Virus record (IMG/VR): IMGVR_UViG_3300046464_000015
Span: 1-33,043 of that record
From: a virus
DNA: 33,043 bases
Direction: 5' to 3' (one strand)
Shown here: piece after piece, positions 1 through 8,343 of the stretch
Position numbering within the stretch: position 1 is the stretch's first letter
Layout: each line of letters starts with the position of its first letter
Notes under the pieces: generated by a model
Database searches by the model: none
What the model was told of the DNA's origin: nothing
The model's input: the letters and a program-made list of their open reading frames with translations, nothing else
Program-made: the position numbers and the translations under genes

Positions 1-334
1 AGTAACTTTATCAGTAAGCGTAGCAAAAGCCGTCAGAATTGGTAATTTAGTAACGCTGGCCTGTCGCGTTGCTTTCCCTAGCAACTCAGACAGCACCCTA
101 GTCGGTATAAGTGGACTACCGTTTACGCGAGACACTAATTGGCAAAGTGCTGGTGCTGTGATGGCTACCTTTGTGGATCTACCTTCTGGCTACACTCAGT
201 TAAATTACTTTATAGGTGGCTCCACAATTCAACTTTATGCGAGCGGGGACGATGTTGCTTGGGATTCTCTTAGAAATAGTGATTTGTCAGGTGGCTCAAT
301 TATTCTCAATGTTACTTATCAAACAAACGCATAA
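1..334 (+). CDS. Tail fibre-like protein, C-terminal part (5' end outside window)
   Basis: An open frame enters from the left edge (first complete codon at 2) and stops with TAA at 332-334, giving about 110 residues. The residues are small and polar (G, S, T, N) with alternating hydrophobics, as in beta-rich C-termini of phage tail fibres, for example a segment reading VRIGNLVTLACRVAFPSNS. It lies upstream of small accessory and internal virion genes. The fragment entering the right edge at 32562 is in the same frame if the two window ends are joined, so these may be two halves of one gene. Receptor binding is inferred from position and composition; no domain is recognised. A chaperone or tip domain of another tail protein is the alternative. 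Confidence 0.6.
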   Translation, partial: VTLSVSVAKAVRIGNLVTLACRVAFPSNSDSTLVGISGLPFTRDTNWQSAGAVMATFVDLPSGYTQLNYFIGGSTIQLYASGDDVAWDSLRNSDLSGGSIILNVTYQTNA

Positions 335-353
335 CCCTAGTGGATCGTAGGGT
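334..353 (+). terminator. Weak hairpin after the tail-fibre gene
   Basis: ACCCTA (334-339) pairs with TAGGGT (348-353) around an 8-nt loop, immediately after the tail-fibre stop codon. There is no T-run, so it is at best a weak terminator, an mRNA 3' end or a processing site. The next gene has its own strong ribosome site (AAGGAG near 368). Confidence 0.25.
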
Positions 354-380
354 CGGACAGTCCATAAAAGGAGATAAAAT

Positions 381-635
381 ATGGCACTTTCAGAAACATC
401 AGTAGAAGACAAGATTGAAGTAGTAGACTGCGGAGGATGGAAGGTTATCCAAGTCCGTACAGCTACTATCATCAGCAGAGACGGTGAAGAGATCAGCAGA
501 TCCTTCCATCGTCATGTTGTATCACCAGCAGACGATTGGTCAGGTGAAAGCGCAGAGGTGCAAGCCATGTGCAATACTTTTCACACATCAGAAGCTGTAG
601 CAGCCTATGAAGCTACACAAGCGGAGACACCATAA
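381..635 (+). CDS. Conserved-type small hypothetical phage protein (84 aa)
   Basis: Function not recognised. The 84-residue protein begins MALSETSVEDKIEVVDCGGW and is acidic and soluble, with no membrane segment. A mid-protein stretch, QVRTATIISRDGEEISRSFHRHVV, looks like two beta strands. The start is well placed behind an AAGGAG ribosome site about 8 bases upstream. Its stop overlaps the next start (TAATG at 635), so the two are probably co-translated. It lies in the accessory cluster between tail fibre and internal virion genes, where marine podoviruses often keep small tail-associated proteins. That role is a guess from position only. Confidence 0.75.
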   Translation: MALSETSVEDKIEVVDCGGWKVIQVRTATIISRDGEEISRSFHRHVVSPADDWSGESAEVQAMCNTFHTSEAVAAYEATQAETP

Positions 636-928
636 TGGCTACATGGACTATATCAACACTTGAACGCAACACAGCAGACGGTGGTGTAACTGTTGCACAC
701 TGGACAGTATCTAAAGTAGATGGAGACTACTCTGCATCTGCCTATGGCACTGTAAGCTTCACACCTGACGCATCTGCTGAAGGCTTTATCGCCTATGGTG
801 TACTTGTTGAGGACACAGTTCTTAGCTGGGTGTGGGAGCAGGTAGACAAGGATGCAATTGAAGCATCACTTACAGCTAACATTGAGCTACAAAAGAATCC
901 TGTAACTGCTGATGGAGTGCCTTGGTAA
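635..928 (+). CDS. Small hypothetical phage protein (97 aa, possibly DUF7936-like)
   Basis: This 97-residue protein has a predicted beta-rich first half (threonine, tryptophan and glycine rich: WTISTLERNTADGGVTVAHW) and an alpha-helical second half ending KNPVTADGVPW. From memory this pattern recurs in small proteins next to tail fibres of marine phages and cyanophages (I associate it with DUF7936), but I cannot verify that here. It is joined to both neighbours by 1-base TAATG overlaps (635 and 928), so it belongs to a translationally coupled cluster. No catalytic motif or membrane segment is seen. Confidence 0.75.
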   Translation: MATWTISTLERNTADGGVTVAHWTVSKVDGDYSASAYGTVSFTPDASAEGFIAYGVLVEDTVLSWVWEQVDKDAIEASLTANIELQKNPVTADGVPW

Positions 929-1089
929 TGCCATACGTAATTGATGCTTTTAACATTATCACTGCTCTAGTTGCTCTAGCGTCAGCTATTGCAGCAGCAA
1001 CTGATACACCTAAAGATGATGCTCTAGTAGCTAAAGCATACAAGTTACTGGACATGATTGCACTAAACGTAGGTAAGGCTAAAGACTGA
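928..1089 (+). CDS. Small membrane-anchored protein (53 aa), possible lysis accessory
   Basis: A 53-codon frame starts at the ATG overlapping the previous stop (TAATG) and ends TGA at 1087-1089, overlapping the next start (TGATG). The N-terminal residues 5-24 are almost entirely hydrophobic (AFNIITALVALASAIAAA), which predicts one transmembrane helix. A charged segment of about 28 residues follows. Perfect coupling on both sides supports it being real despite its size. Pairing with the next gene, also a single-pass membrane protein, suggests a holin/antiholin or lysis-accessory role, which is inferred. Confidence 0.65.
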   Translation: MPYVIDAFNIITALVALASAIAAATDTPKDDALVAKAYKLLDMIALNVGKAKD

Positions 1090-1316
1090 TGAAGCAAGAC
1101 CAGACGCAAACACTTGACTTGGCTTTAGAAGCACTAGAGAAGATAGCTCAACATGAGAAAGAATGTGGGGAACGCTGGGGTGAAGCAACTGCTGAACTTC
1201 GGCAGCTTAAAGAACTAGCTTCTGCCCATGCGTTGAAGTGGGAGCGTCTGGCTTGGCTTGTTGTTACTGTTGTGGTAACAGGTGCAGCCTCCGTGATAAC
1301 AACAGTATTGACATAG
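1089..1316 (+). CDS. XhlA/holin-like membrane protein (75 aa)
   Basis: The first ~50 residues form a charged, heptad-like helix (LDLALEALEKIAQHEKEC..., coiled-coil pattern). Residues ~54-74 form one C-terminal transmembrane segment (LAWLVVTVVVTGAASVITTV). This coiled-coil plus C-terminal anchor layout is that of hemolysin XhlA-type phage lysis proteins. The start overlaps the previous stop (TGATG). A different, GTA-type holin is encoded at 28370, so this may be a second holin, an antiholin or a tail-associated anchor. The assignment rests on topology, not on a recognised signature. Confidence 0.55.
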   Translation: MKQDQTQTLDLALEALEKIAQHEKECGERWGEATAELRQLKELASAHALKWERLAWLVVTVVVTGAASVITTVLT

Positions 1317-1327
1317 AGAGAATATAA

Positions 1328-2431
1328 ATGATTAGGGATGATTCTACTAGAATGGAAGTTGGTGGAGGTCTTGGAGGATTCTTTGATAACCTTGGTAACC
1401 TTGGTACATCAATAGGTAACTTCTTAGGTGGTGCTGGTGGATCACTAATAGGTGCAGGACTTAGCATTGATGAGCTTAATTCCTTACGTGATGTAGCTAA
1501 ACAAGCATCTGCAGGTATGGCTGAGATTGGTCAGCGTGGTGCAGAAGCAGCAGCCTTCAAACCCTTCACTGTCTCTACTGGCTTTGGTGGCGTAAGCACT
1601 ACACCTGAAGGTGGGTTTGCTACTACACTAGATCCACAGCAAGCTGCACAACAACAGCAGCTACAAGCTCTTACAGGCAGTTTACTAGGCGGTATGGGTG
1701 GAGTAGCACCAGATGTATCAGGTATCCAGCAGCAGGCTCTAGGGAGCGTTGGTGGGTTCCTGACGGGTGCTATGGCTCCTATGGCACAGAGAGAAGCTGA
1801 TGTCTATGAGCGCATTAGAGCTACTCAACGCCCTGAAGAACAACGTGCCCAGCTTGCACTGGAAGAACGTCTAGCTTCACAGGGACGTACAGGTCTACGT
1901 ACAGCACAGTTTGGTGGTTCTCCAGAGCAGTTTGCTTTAGCACAAGCACAGGAAGAAGCTAAGGCTAGAGCATCTCTAGGTGCGCTAGGACAAGCACAAG
2001 CAGAGCAAATGCAACAAGCAGGACTTGCTGAGAGTATGTTCGGTCTTGGTGGTAGAGCAGCAGGGTTGCCACAAGCACTACAGGCAGGACAGTTACAGAA
2101 CATTGGTCTTGCACAAGCAGCACAATACTTACCAGAGCAACAGTTACTTGCTTCACTAACTCCCGGCATTCAGCTTGCTAGTCTTGCTGATCTTGGGCGT
2201 AGACAAGGTGCTGGCTTGTTAACTGAAGCAGGCGTATCTGGACTAGAGGATATTGTAGGCGCTGAACAAGCCAGAGCGCAGAACATTTCACAAATCTACA
2301 GTGCTTTACTGGGTGCCCAAGGACAACAAGCGGCTGCTTCAGCAGGTGGTATTAGCTCAGGCATAGGTGGCTTGTTTGGTGAGATAGGTGACGTAGGCAG
2401 TAGTATTTTAGATCTATTAGGAATCAGTTAA
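1328..2431 (+). CDS. Internal virion / DNA-ejection protein (367 aa)
   Basis: The protein is rich in Gly, Ala and Gln. The N-terminus has glycine repeats (GGGLGGFFDNLGNLGTSIGN), the middle (about residues 100-300) has Gln/Ala-rich helices with repeated AQAQ/EQ motifs, and the C-terminus is glycine-hydrophobic (GGISSGIGGLFGEIGD). Such low-complexity, membrane-seeking sequence is typical of podovirus core proteins that exit the head and form the ejection channel (T7 gp14 type). It is the first of three consecutive large genes of that kind (367, 392, 1008 aa). The start at 1328 follows a GAGAGAA ribosome site; an in-frame Met lies 10 codons later. No enzymatic motif is visible. Confidence 0.6.
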   Translation: MIRDDSTRMEVGGGLGGFFDNLGNLGTSIGNFLGGAGGSLIGAGLSIDELNSLRDVAKQASAGMAEIGQRGAEAAAFKPFTVSTGFGGVSTTPEGGFATTLDPQQAAQQQQLQALTGSLLGGMGGVAPDVSGIQQQALGSVGGFLTGAMAPMAQREADVYERIRATQRPEEQRAQLALEERLASQGRTGLRTAQFGGSPEQFALAQAQEEAKARASLGALGQAQAEQMQQAGLAESMFGLGGRAAGLPQALQAGQLQNIGLAQAAQYLPEQQLLASLTPGIQLASLADLGRRQGAGLLTEAGVSGLEDIVGAEQARAQNISQIYSALLGAQGQQAAASAGGISSGIGGLFGEIGDVGSSILDLLGIS

Positions 2432-2433
2432 AC

Positions 2434-3612
2434 ATGGGACTTTTAGAAAGAACAGGCGTATTAGATCGCTACAAAGTATCTCCTACTCAAGGAACTTCTG
2501 GTTTACTTACAGGTCAGCCAGCACTAAGTCCTTTTGCACAGCAAGCCGCTAGAAACATTGGTGGTGTGCTTGGGATTGACATGAGGACTCCGCAGGAGAA
2601 AGTACAGGCTGAGACAAAAGGAGTTCTTCAAGATCCTAATTTAACTGATGCACAAAAAAGATCAGCTATTATTGCTGCTCGTCTAAAATATGAAACAGAC
2701 CCTGCTGTTCAACAACAATTACTTAGAGCGCAGTCTGAGCTAACTGCACTTGAGAGTACGGCATCTAACTTTGAATCAAAAGCTAAAAGACTAGAGGAAC
2801 GAGGACTAACGGCAGAAGCTGCACAGTTACGTGATCCTACACTTACACCCACCCAGAAAAACACTATCTTTAGTACAGCGTTTCAGACTCTTAGAGAAGA
2901 AAAAGAACTAGAAACTTATGGAGAAGAGCTAAGGAGTAGTAAAGATCCTTATAGACAAAAGATTGGTAGCTTGATTGAGCAAGGACTCTACACAGACTTA
3001 GCTTCTGCGAGGGACGCAGTAAGAAGCAGAAGTTTAGAAGATGTAGAGATAGGAGCTTTTTCTAACTCTGAATATGTAGACGAAAACGGTCTGCCAATCA
3101 CAACCGCTGAAGTAACCTTACCAGATGGTACTAAAAAAACTCAAGGGATTATCCGTGAAACTGGAAAAAGATTTGACTTAGATACAGACAAATACCGTCA
3201 AGTCCTTAAAGACTCTGAGCTAAAAAAACTAGATCCTGCTTCACTTACAGCGGCTACCAAGGCAGTTAAAGGAATCCTATCGTTTGAAGGTGAAACATCA
3301 AATCTTATCGCAGGGCTTGGAGATCAAAAAACACAGTTTATTATAGCAGTTGCTAAAGAAGCTGAAAGATTAGCTAAAGAAACAGGACAGGATGTACAAA
3401 GCGTTACTCCTCAAGCTGTGGAAAACATGGCTAAGAAGATAAATGTTGTAGAAGAAGAAGGCATTTTCTTTGGTTCTTTAGAAACCACGCTAGGTGAAGT
3501 TTCTCAAACACCTGATAAAATACAGACTAGGGGTACCCGTAAAAGTAGAGGTAAGTCCGATAGTAGTTTTAGTGCAGACGCACAAGCAATCCTAAAAAAG
3601 GCTGGCGGTTAA
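2434..3612 (+). CDS. Internal virion protein (392 aa)
   Basis: A mostly alpha-helical, charged protein with long coiled-coil-like stretches (for example ALESTASNFESKAKRLEERG) and a Ser/Lys-rich C-terminus. It is positioned as T7 gp15 would be, between a Gly/Gln-rich small core protein and a ~1000-aa core protein. It starts 2 nt after the previous stop with AGGA upstream, and its stop overlaps the next start (TAATG at 3612), so the three are translated together. Sequence similarity to T7 gp15 is not evident; the role is inferred from order and size. Confidence 0.55.
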   Translation: MGLLERTGVLDRYKVSPTQGTSGLLTGQPALSPFAQQAARNIGGVLGIDMRTPQEKVQAETKGVLQDPNLTDAQKRSAIIAARLKYETDPAVQQQLLRAQSELTALESTASNFESKAKRLEERGLTAEAAQLRDPTLTPTQKNTIFSTAFQTLREEKELETYGEELRSSKDPYRQKIGSLIEQGLYTDLASARDAVRSRSLEDVEIGAFSNSEYVDENGLPITTAEVTLPDGTKKTQGIIRETGKRFDLDTDKYRQVLKDSELKKLDPASLTAATKAVKGILSFEGETSNLIAGLGDQKTQFIIAVAKEAERLAKETGQDVQSVTPQAVENMAKKINVVEEEGIFFGSLETTLGEVSQTPDKIQTRGTRKSRGKSDSSFSADAQAILKKAGG

Positions 3613-6600
3613 TGGACTACACAAAAGATGAGCTTTTAGCTGGCGTACAGTTAGCTTCTGAAGAAGGAAACATTGAAGTAGCTAATGAACTAGCTGCTGT
3701 TGTAAGACAAAGGTTTCCTGAAGTATTTGAAGAACCTGCTGCTGAAGTAGAAGAAGAATACGATTGGCGGCAGGACATACCCGGCTGGGCAGAGTCAGTA
3801 GAATACTACGATCAGTTAGAGGCTGCAAGAGCAGCAGTCCCTAAAGCATCAGCAGCAGACGAGTTTAGAGCCGGAGTAGCTGCTGGTGATCCTGCTGTTA
3901 AAAACTGGAGCATTGCTGTAGAAGCTCTACTGCCTGATCTTGCTTACGGAATACGCTTTGATCCTGCTGAAGAAGACACAAGAACAGGTAAGCGCCGTGG
4001 TATTGCAGGCGGTGGGTTTGTCCCTAGAATAGTTAGTCCTGAAGAACGCTATGGTGAAAACTTTACCAACAATACGCTGGACTATCAAGAACGCATACAG
4101 GTAATACAAGACAGAGAGCAGCAACAGTTTGAGACTGAGTACGAGGATGTGCTTTTATCTCAAGCTGTTCATGGAAGAAATGATATAGCTGCTGTAACAG
4201 GACAGGTTTTAGGCAGTCTTTCTCCTGAAGATGCGTTTTTGTTTGCTAAGACACCTCAAGCTGTTGCTTTTGCATCTTCAGTAATTGCAGGAGAAACTGT
4301 AACAGCACAGCAAATTGTAGAAGATAGGGTAGACCCTCTTGAGTTATCTCTTTACATGACAGGCGCTCCTGTGCTAGCTAGGACAGCACAAGTTCTTCCT
4401 AAAGGTGTTCAGAATGCTTCTGCTTACCTTACTACTAAACTAAAGCAAAGAACAGACTTTAAGAATGCAGTAGAAGAAGCAGACAATCTTGTAGACGTGA
4501 TGGAAGAAACCGCTGCTAGAGCAGTAGTAGAGGGAGTGCCTGCGGATCGGATAGTAACTACTGTTAAGAACAGGCTAGACATAGGTGAAGAAGATGTACT
4601 AGAGGCTGCTAAATACTCTACTAAAAACTTTACTATTCCTACTGAACAAGAAGCACAAAGAATTGTAGCTGGCTTGGAGAGTCCTGTGCTGTCCAGACAA
4701 AGTTCTCTGTCTGCGTTTGATGAGTTTGTACAGCCTATTTCTACAGGTCTAGGTAACATCAGTAAGAAAATGATGGTGCGTATGCGTAACATGGATAGGC
4801 GCATAGCACAGACTACAAGAGACGATCTTGCGACAGTAGAAAAATTTTTTAACGAGACTTCAAAGTTAGCTAGGGCAGGAGCTAAGAATCCTAACTATCA
4901 AGACTTTGAGCTTGCGTTGTTTAATCAAGATTACAGAGCAGCGCAAGATATAGCTGATGAGTTTTTTCCTGTACTGTCTAATGAGCTACCTAAAGTACGT
5001 GTGCTGTTAGACAGAAGATTTCAAGAAATGAAAGATGCTGGTTTATCTGTAGAATACTTGGGAGAATACTTCCCTAGATCAGTTAAAGATCTACAAGGAC
5101 TACAGCAATCTTTAGATTTGCCTACTGGTTTGATAAATAAAGAACTCCAGAGAGTAGCTGATAAGTTAAATGTGGATGTTAAAAAATTACCTAGAGAAAT
5201 ACAAGAAAAAACTATTAACAGAGTGATAGAAGGTAATCTTACTTTAGGTAGCGGTAGGCAAGGATTTACTAAAGGAAGACGTATAACTGAGTTAGCACCA
5301 GAGCAAATGCCTTTTTATAACAACGCTGCTGACTCTTTATACATGTACTTAACAAGGACAACTAGAGAGATAGAGCGTCGGAACTTCTTTGGCAAGAGCG
5401 CCAACATAGATGAGACAGGTTTAACCTCTATAGACTCAGATTCAATAGGTAGGTTAATAGCTGATGAGCTTCCTAATTTAAGTCCAGCACAGGTTGATGA
5501 TGTAACAAACCTATTACGTGCTAGGTTCAAGGGTGAAGACCAAGCCATGAGCAGATTAGGAGCAGGAGCTAGAGACTTACAGTACATGAGCTTGCTTGCT
5601 CAACCTAGTTCTGCCGCTATCCAGCTTGGTGACGTAGGTAGTGCTGCTTACTTAAACGGAGTCAGGAATGTCTTTGCTTCTTTAGTAGGTAAAAAAGACT
5701 TAGCAGAAGCTCTAGGTGTCCTGAATAATGTTTCTGCTGAGATGGCAGGAGGAGCAGGATTTAGCCGTGCCTTAGACAAAACTTTGCGTATCTCTGGTTT
5801 TAGAGAAGTAGATAAGTTTGGTAAAGATGTACTTCTGAACTCCTCTCTCAGAAAATACACTGCTCTAGCACAGAAAAAACCTAGTGAGATACGTAGACAG
5901 TGGGCCGATGTTTTTGAAGGAGATACACAGCAGCTTATTGATGACTTAGCAGCAGGCGATATTACGGAGAATGTGAAGATCTTGCTTTGGAATGATCTGG
6001 CAGACATACAGCCTATAAGTTTATCTGAGATGCCTACCAAGTATCTTAACATGGCTGATGGCAGATTGTTCTATAGTTTCAAGACTTACTTCTTAAAGCA
6101 GCTAGACAGAGTTAGACAAGATTCTCTCAAGAAGATTGCTTCAGGAAACCGTAAGCAAGTCATGGAAGGTGTGGGTAACTTAGCTAGATACGCACTGATA
6201 GTGGGTTCTGCTAACGGTGCTGTGCAGACTGTAAGAGATTTCGTATTGACAAAAGGAGAAGCAGATCTTACGAACTTCCCTGATGCTGTTGCTGAAAGTT
6301 TAATGAGCCTTGTGTTTGCTAACAAGTGGAACAGAGAAAGATACTTAAGCGAAGGCAGGTACGGTGAACTTGGTTATGAAATTGCTAAGCCTCCTATTTT
6401 CGGTGTCGTGGACAAGCCTATTGTGGCTCTGTACGATTACACTCAAGGACAGGCCGATGCAGAAGATGTTGTTAAGAAGATCTTTTCTCAGCTACCTTTG
6501 GGCAAAACTATCTATGATCTGTTCTTAGGCGGAGCAGAAGAAAAAGCAGAGAAGCTCAAGAAAGAAAAAATTAAAGAAAGACTTAATAGAGGCAAGGTCA

Positions 6601-6638
6601 GTAGTAGAGAAGCTAAGGAAAGACTAGAGGGGTTGTAA
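3612..6638 (+). CDS. Large internal virion protein, T7 gp16-like position (1008 aa)
   Basis: The largest gene in the window. The N-terminus (DYTKDELLAGVQLASEEGN) and acidic linker are followed by a long, largely helical body with many Arg/Lys/Glu pairs. Around residue 660 is a segment reading YMSLLAQPSSAAIQLGDVGS, of a type I recall from large core proteins of marine podoviruses. The C-terminus is strongly charged (EEKAEKLKKEKIKERLNRG). T7 gp16 carries an N-terminal lytic transglycosylase; I see no clear SLT catalytic Glu motif here, so the muralytic function is unproven. It ends at a hairpin that separates it from the converging nrdB operon. The likely role is DNA ejection and genome transit. 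Confidence 0.6.
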   Translation: MDYTKDELLAGVQLASEEGNIEVANELAAVVRQRFPEVFEEPAAEVEEEYDWRQDIPGWAESVEYYDQLEAARAAVPKASAADEFRAGVAAGDPAVKNWSIAVEALLPDLAYGIRFDPAEEDTRTGKRRGIAGGGFVPRIVSPEERYGENFTNNTLDYQERIQVIQDREQQQFETEYEDVLLSQAVHGRNDIAAVTGQVLGSLSPEDAFLFAKTPQAVAFASSVIAGETVTAQQIVEDRVDPLELSLYMTGAPVLARTAQVLPKGVQNASAYLTTKLKQRTDFKNAVEEADNLVDVMEETAARAVVEGVPADRIVTTVKNRLDIGEEDVLEAAKYSTKNFTIPTEQEAQRIVAGLESPVLSRQSSLSAFDEFVQPISTGLGNISKKMMVRMRNMDRRIAQTTRDDLATVEKFFNETSKLARAGAKNPNYQDFELALFNQDYRAAQDIADEFFPVLSNELPKVRVLLDRRFQEMKDAGLSVEYLGEYFPRSVKDLQGLQQSLDLPTGLINKELQRVADKLNVDVKKLPREIQEKTINRVIEGNLTLGSGRQGFTKGRRITELAPEQMPFYNNAADSLYMYLTRTTREIERRNFFGKSANIDETGLTSIDSDSIGRLIADELPNLSPAQVDDVTNLLRARFKGEDQAMSRLGAGARDLQYMSLLAQPSSAAIQLGDVGSAAYLNGVRNVFASLVGKKDLAEALGVLNNVSAEMAGGAGFSRALDKTLRISGFREVDKFGKDVLLNSSLRKYTALAQKKPSEIRRQWADVFEGDTQQLIDDLAAGDITENVKILLWNDLADIQPISLSEMPTKYLNMADGRLFYSFKTYFLKQLDRVRQDSLKKIASGNRKQVMEGVGNLARYALIVGSANGAVQTVRDFVLTKGEADLTNFPDAVAESLMSLVFANKWNRERYLSEGRYGELGYEIAKPPIFGVVDKPIVALYDYTQGQADAEDVVKKIFSQLPLGKTIYDLFLGGAEEKAEKLKKEKIKERLNRGKVSSREAKERLEGL

Positions 6639-6651
6639 CGCCCCTCAGTCT
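6621..6651. terminator. Bidirectional hairpin between convergent operons
   Basis: AGACT (6621-6625), a bulged A, then GAGGGG (6627-6632) pair with CCCCTC (6641-6646) and AGTCT (6647-6651). This gives 11 base pairs with one bulge and an 8-nt loop. It overlaps the last codons of the 1008-aa gene and lies 10 bases past the end of the converging nrdB gene. Neither side has a strong T-run, so efficiency is uncertain, but position and symmetry fit a shared terminator. Confidence 0.55.
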
Positions 6652-6661
6652 CTTATGTCCT

Positions 6662-7633
6662 CTAGGCTACATTAGCAAATTTAACCTTGCCAACGTCACC
6701 ACGTAGTCCAGCCTTCATGTAGGTAGTAGCTCTGCCTTCAAAGAAGTTCTGATGCTCTACACCTAACACATCATCCAGCCAGTTCAGTGGGTTCTCTTTG
6801 ACATTGTAGTTAGTCTTGAGTCCTAACTGTAGCAGCCTACGGTCAGCAATGTACCTGATGTACTGTTGCATCTCCTTCTTGGTCAATCCTGGGATGTCAC
6901 CCTGCTCAAACACCAAGTCCAAGAACCTATCCTCTAGGTCAACCATCTCACGACATGCCTGATAGATCTCAGCCTTGAAGTCATCAGTCCACAAGTCTAT
7001 ATTCTCCTGAATAAACTCCCTGAATAGCTTTGTCATTGCTTCTACGTGCATGGACTCATCACGTATACTGTAGGTAATGATCTGTCCCATACCCTTCATC
7101 TTACCAAACCTTGGGAAGTTCAACAGGATGATGAAGCTAGAGAACAACTGTAGTCCTTCAGTAAAACCTGAGTAGATAGCCAGTGCCTTAGCGATGGACT
7201 TCTTGTCGCCTTTAGTGACCTTCACAGCGTTGATGTACTCATGCTTGTCAGCCATAGCCTCGTACTCTGAAAACGCCTTATACTCCACCTCTGGCATCCC
7301 TACGGTGTCCAGTAGCAGGCTGTAGGCATGTTGGTGTATGGACTCCATGTTAGCAAAGCTAGACATCATCATACGTGCTTCAGGCTTCTTGAAGATACGC
7401 ATGTATCTATCAACATACCCTGCACCTACGTCTACATCAGACTGTGTAAACAGACGAAAGATCTGAGTCAATAGATTCTTTTCTTCATCAGTCATTGTCT
7501 GCCAATCTTTAACGTCATTGTGCAGAGGTACATCCTCTGGGAACCAGTGCATCTGATTCTGTTGTGAGTAGTAGTCAAACATCCAAGGATGGTCAAACGG
7601 TTTGTAGTAATCTCTAGTATCTAATAAGCTCAA
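6662..7633 (-). CDS. nrdB: Ribonucleotide reductase, class I beta (small) subunit
   Basis: This is the radical-generating subunit for reduction of ribonucleoside diphosphates to deoxynucleotides. All canonical class Ia residues are visible in the 323 aa: metal ligands D66 (FTQSD), E97 and H100 (MESIH), E159 (FTEG), E193 and H196 (RDESMH). The radical tyrosine Y104 lies four residues after H100. The metal site is thus intact, unlike tyrosine-less variants. The start is a TTG at 7633, overlapping the TGA of the mazG-like gene (TTGA), with GGGGA upstream. It is the last gene of the minus-strand block and is separated from nrdA by mazG and three small genes. Length is a little under that of E. 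coli NrdB. Confidence 0.95.
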   Translation of the reverse strand: MSLLDTRDYYKPFDHPWMFDYYSQQNQMHWFPEDVPLHNDVKDWQTMTDEEKNLLTQIFRLFTQSDVDVGAGYVDRYMRIFKKPEARMMMSSFANMESIHQHAYSLLLDTVGMPEVEYKAFSEYEAMADKHEYINAVKVTKGDKKSIAKALAIYSGFTEGLQLFSSFIILLNFPRFGKMKGMGQIITYSIRDESMHVEAMTKLFREFIQENIDLWTDDFKAEIYQACREMVDLEDRFLDLVFEQGDIPGLTKKEMQQYIRYIADRRLLQLGLKTNYNVKENPLNWLDDVLGVEHQNFFEGRATTYMKAGLRGDVGKVKFANVA

Positions 7634-7935
7634 GCTGCGTCCCCTTCTTTGATAAAGACACCATGACTGTTCATGTGTCCCTTGCGATCCTTAATATCAT
7701 TGTACGCTACCTTCAGGCATTCCTCTAGGGTAGTGTCATTCATAATGGCTAAGGTGTTTAACACCACCAAGCAGTCTCCAATGTCATCAGTCACATCACG
7801 CTGCTTGGCTATGTTATCTCCTAGCTCTCCCATCTCAGACACAAGTTTAGCAAACTGTGCTAAAGGTGTGCTGTTGTTAAGTATACCACGCTTCATTGCC
7901 CACAGGCTAATCAGGTGTATTAGTTCATCACTCAT
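7630..7935 (-). CDS. mazG: MazG-like nucleotide pyrophosphohydrolase (101 aa)
   Basis: A small all-alpha NTP pyrophosphatase of MazG type. The motif ExxE is at E34-x-x-E37 (SEMGELGDNI), and the second metal-binding element is D51-I-G-D54 (DDIGDCLVVL), where most relatives have ExxD. These enzymes hydrolyse (d)NTPs to monophosphates, and in phages are proposed to tune nucleotide pools or alarmone levels. The start ATG overlaps the upstream stop (ATGA), and its own stop overlaps the TTG start of nrdB, so it is coupled to the reductase. Single-domain length (~100 aa) matches phage MazG proteins. The Asp substitution is conservative; activity is likely but untested. Confidence 0.8.
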   Translation of the reverse strand: MSDELIHLISLWAMKRGILNNSTPLAQFAKLVSEMGELGDNIAKQRDVTDDIGDCLVVLNTLAIMNDTTLEECLKVAYNDIKDRKGHMNSHGVFIKEGDAA

Positions 7936-8147
7936 TCTACTTCATGTCCTGCCATAATTACTGCTTGCTTGAATACTTCCACCAAGTAGATGGTCTCCTT
8001 CAAGTCCATAGACTCTGTAGCCTTAGCTGTCAGAGCGTCATCTTCAGTCCACCCTAGTACCAGTACGTGATTAAACTCACCCTTACAGTCCTCTAGTACC
8101 TCGTCAGCGGTTGCCTGTGTAGGCATAAGGTTAATTACATTACTCAC
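7932..8147 (-). CDS. Small hypothetical protein (71 aa), GTG start
   Basis: Function not recognised. The GTG at 8147 gives an N-terminus reading (M)SNVINLMPTQATADEVLEDC, more phage-like than the longer frame that starts at 8168 inside the upstream gene. GGAG lies about 10 bases upstream. The rest is acidic, with a beta-like FNHVLVLGWTEDD followed by a C-terminal helix LKETIYLVEVFKQAVIMAG. The start overlaps the upstream stop by 8 bases, and the stop overlaps the mazG start (ATGA). Lying between RNR genes suggests a role in nucleotide metabolism or nothing more than co-expression. Confidence 0.7.
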   Translation of the reverse strand: MSNVINLMPTQATADEVLEDCKGEFNHVLVLGWTEDDALTAKATESMDLKETIYLVEVFKQAVIMAGHEVE

Positions 8148-8343
8148 TAAAGTGTGTCTCCAGTACAATCAGTTTATCTTCTGCTTCAGCAATCTTCTGC
8201 ACCAGCTTGTCCATAGTCTCAATCAAGTTACCATGCTCACCTACAGCCACAGGATTGTCTAGGTAGTTCTGCACCTCTGCCTTGTACACGTCTATCTCAG
8301 CGTTGTACAGGCGCTTCATGGCGCTAATCTTTGTATCTATCAC
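8140..8343 (-). CDS. Small coiled-coil protein (67 aa)
   Basis: Function not recognised. The protein is almost wholly alpha-helical, with heptad spacing in KAEVQNYLDN and ETMDKLVQKIAEAEDKLIVLETH, suggesting a coiled-coil dimer. A GTG at 8343 has an ideal GGAGG nine bases upstream and is preferred. An ATG three codons earlier (8352) directly abuts the GGAGG and would be poorly initiated. It overlaps the upstream gene by about 20 bases and the downstream GTG start by 8. Confidence 0.65.
   Translation of the reverse strand: MIDTKISAMKRLYNAEIDVYKAEVQNYLDNPVAVGEHGNLIETMDKLVQKIAEAEDKLIVLETHFSE

Noticed and set aside
1307-1340. TTGACA near the end of the XhlA-like gene as a promoter
   Set aside because: The only -10-like sequence (TATAAA) is 9 bases away; spacing unusable.
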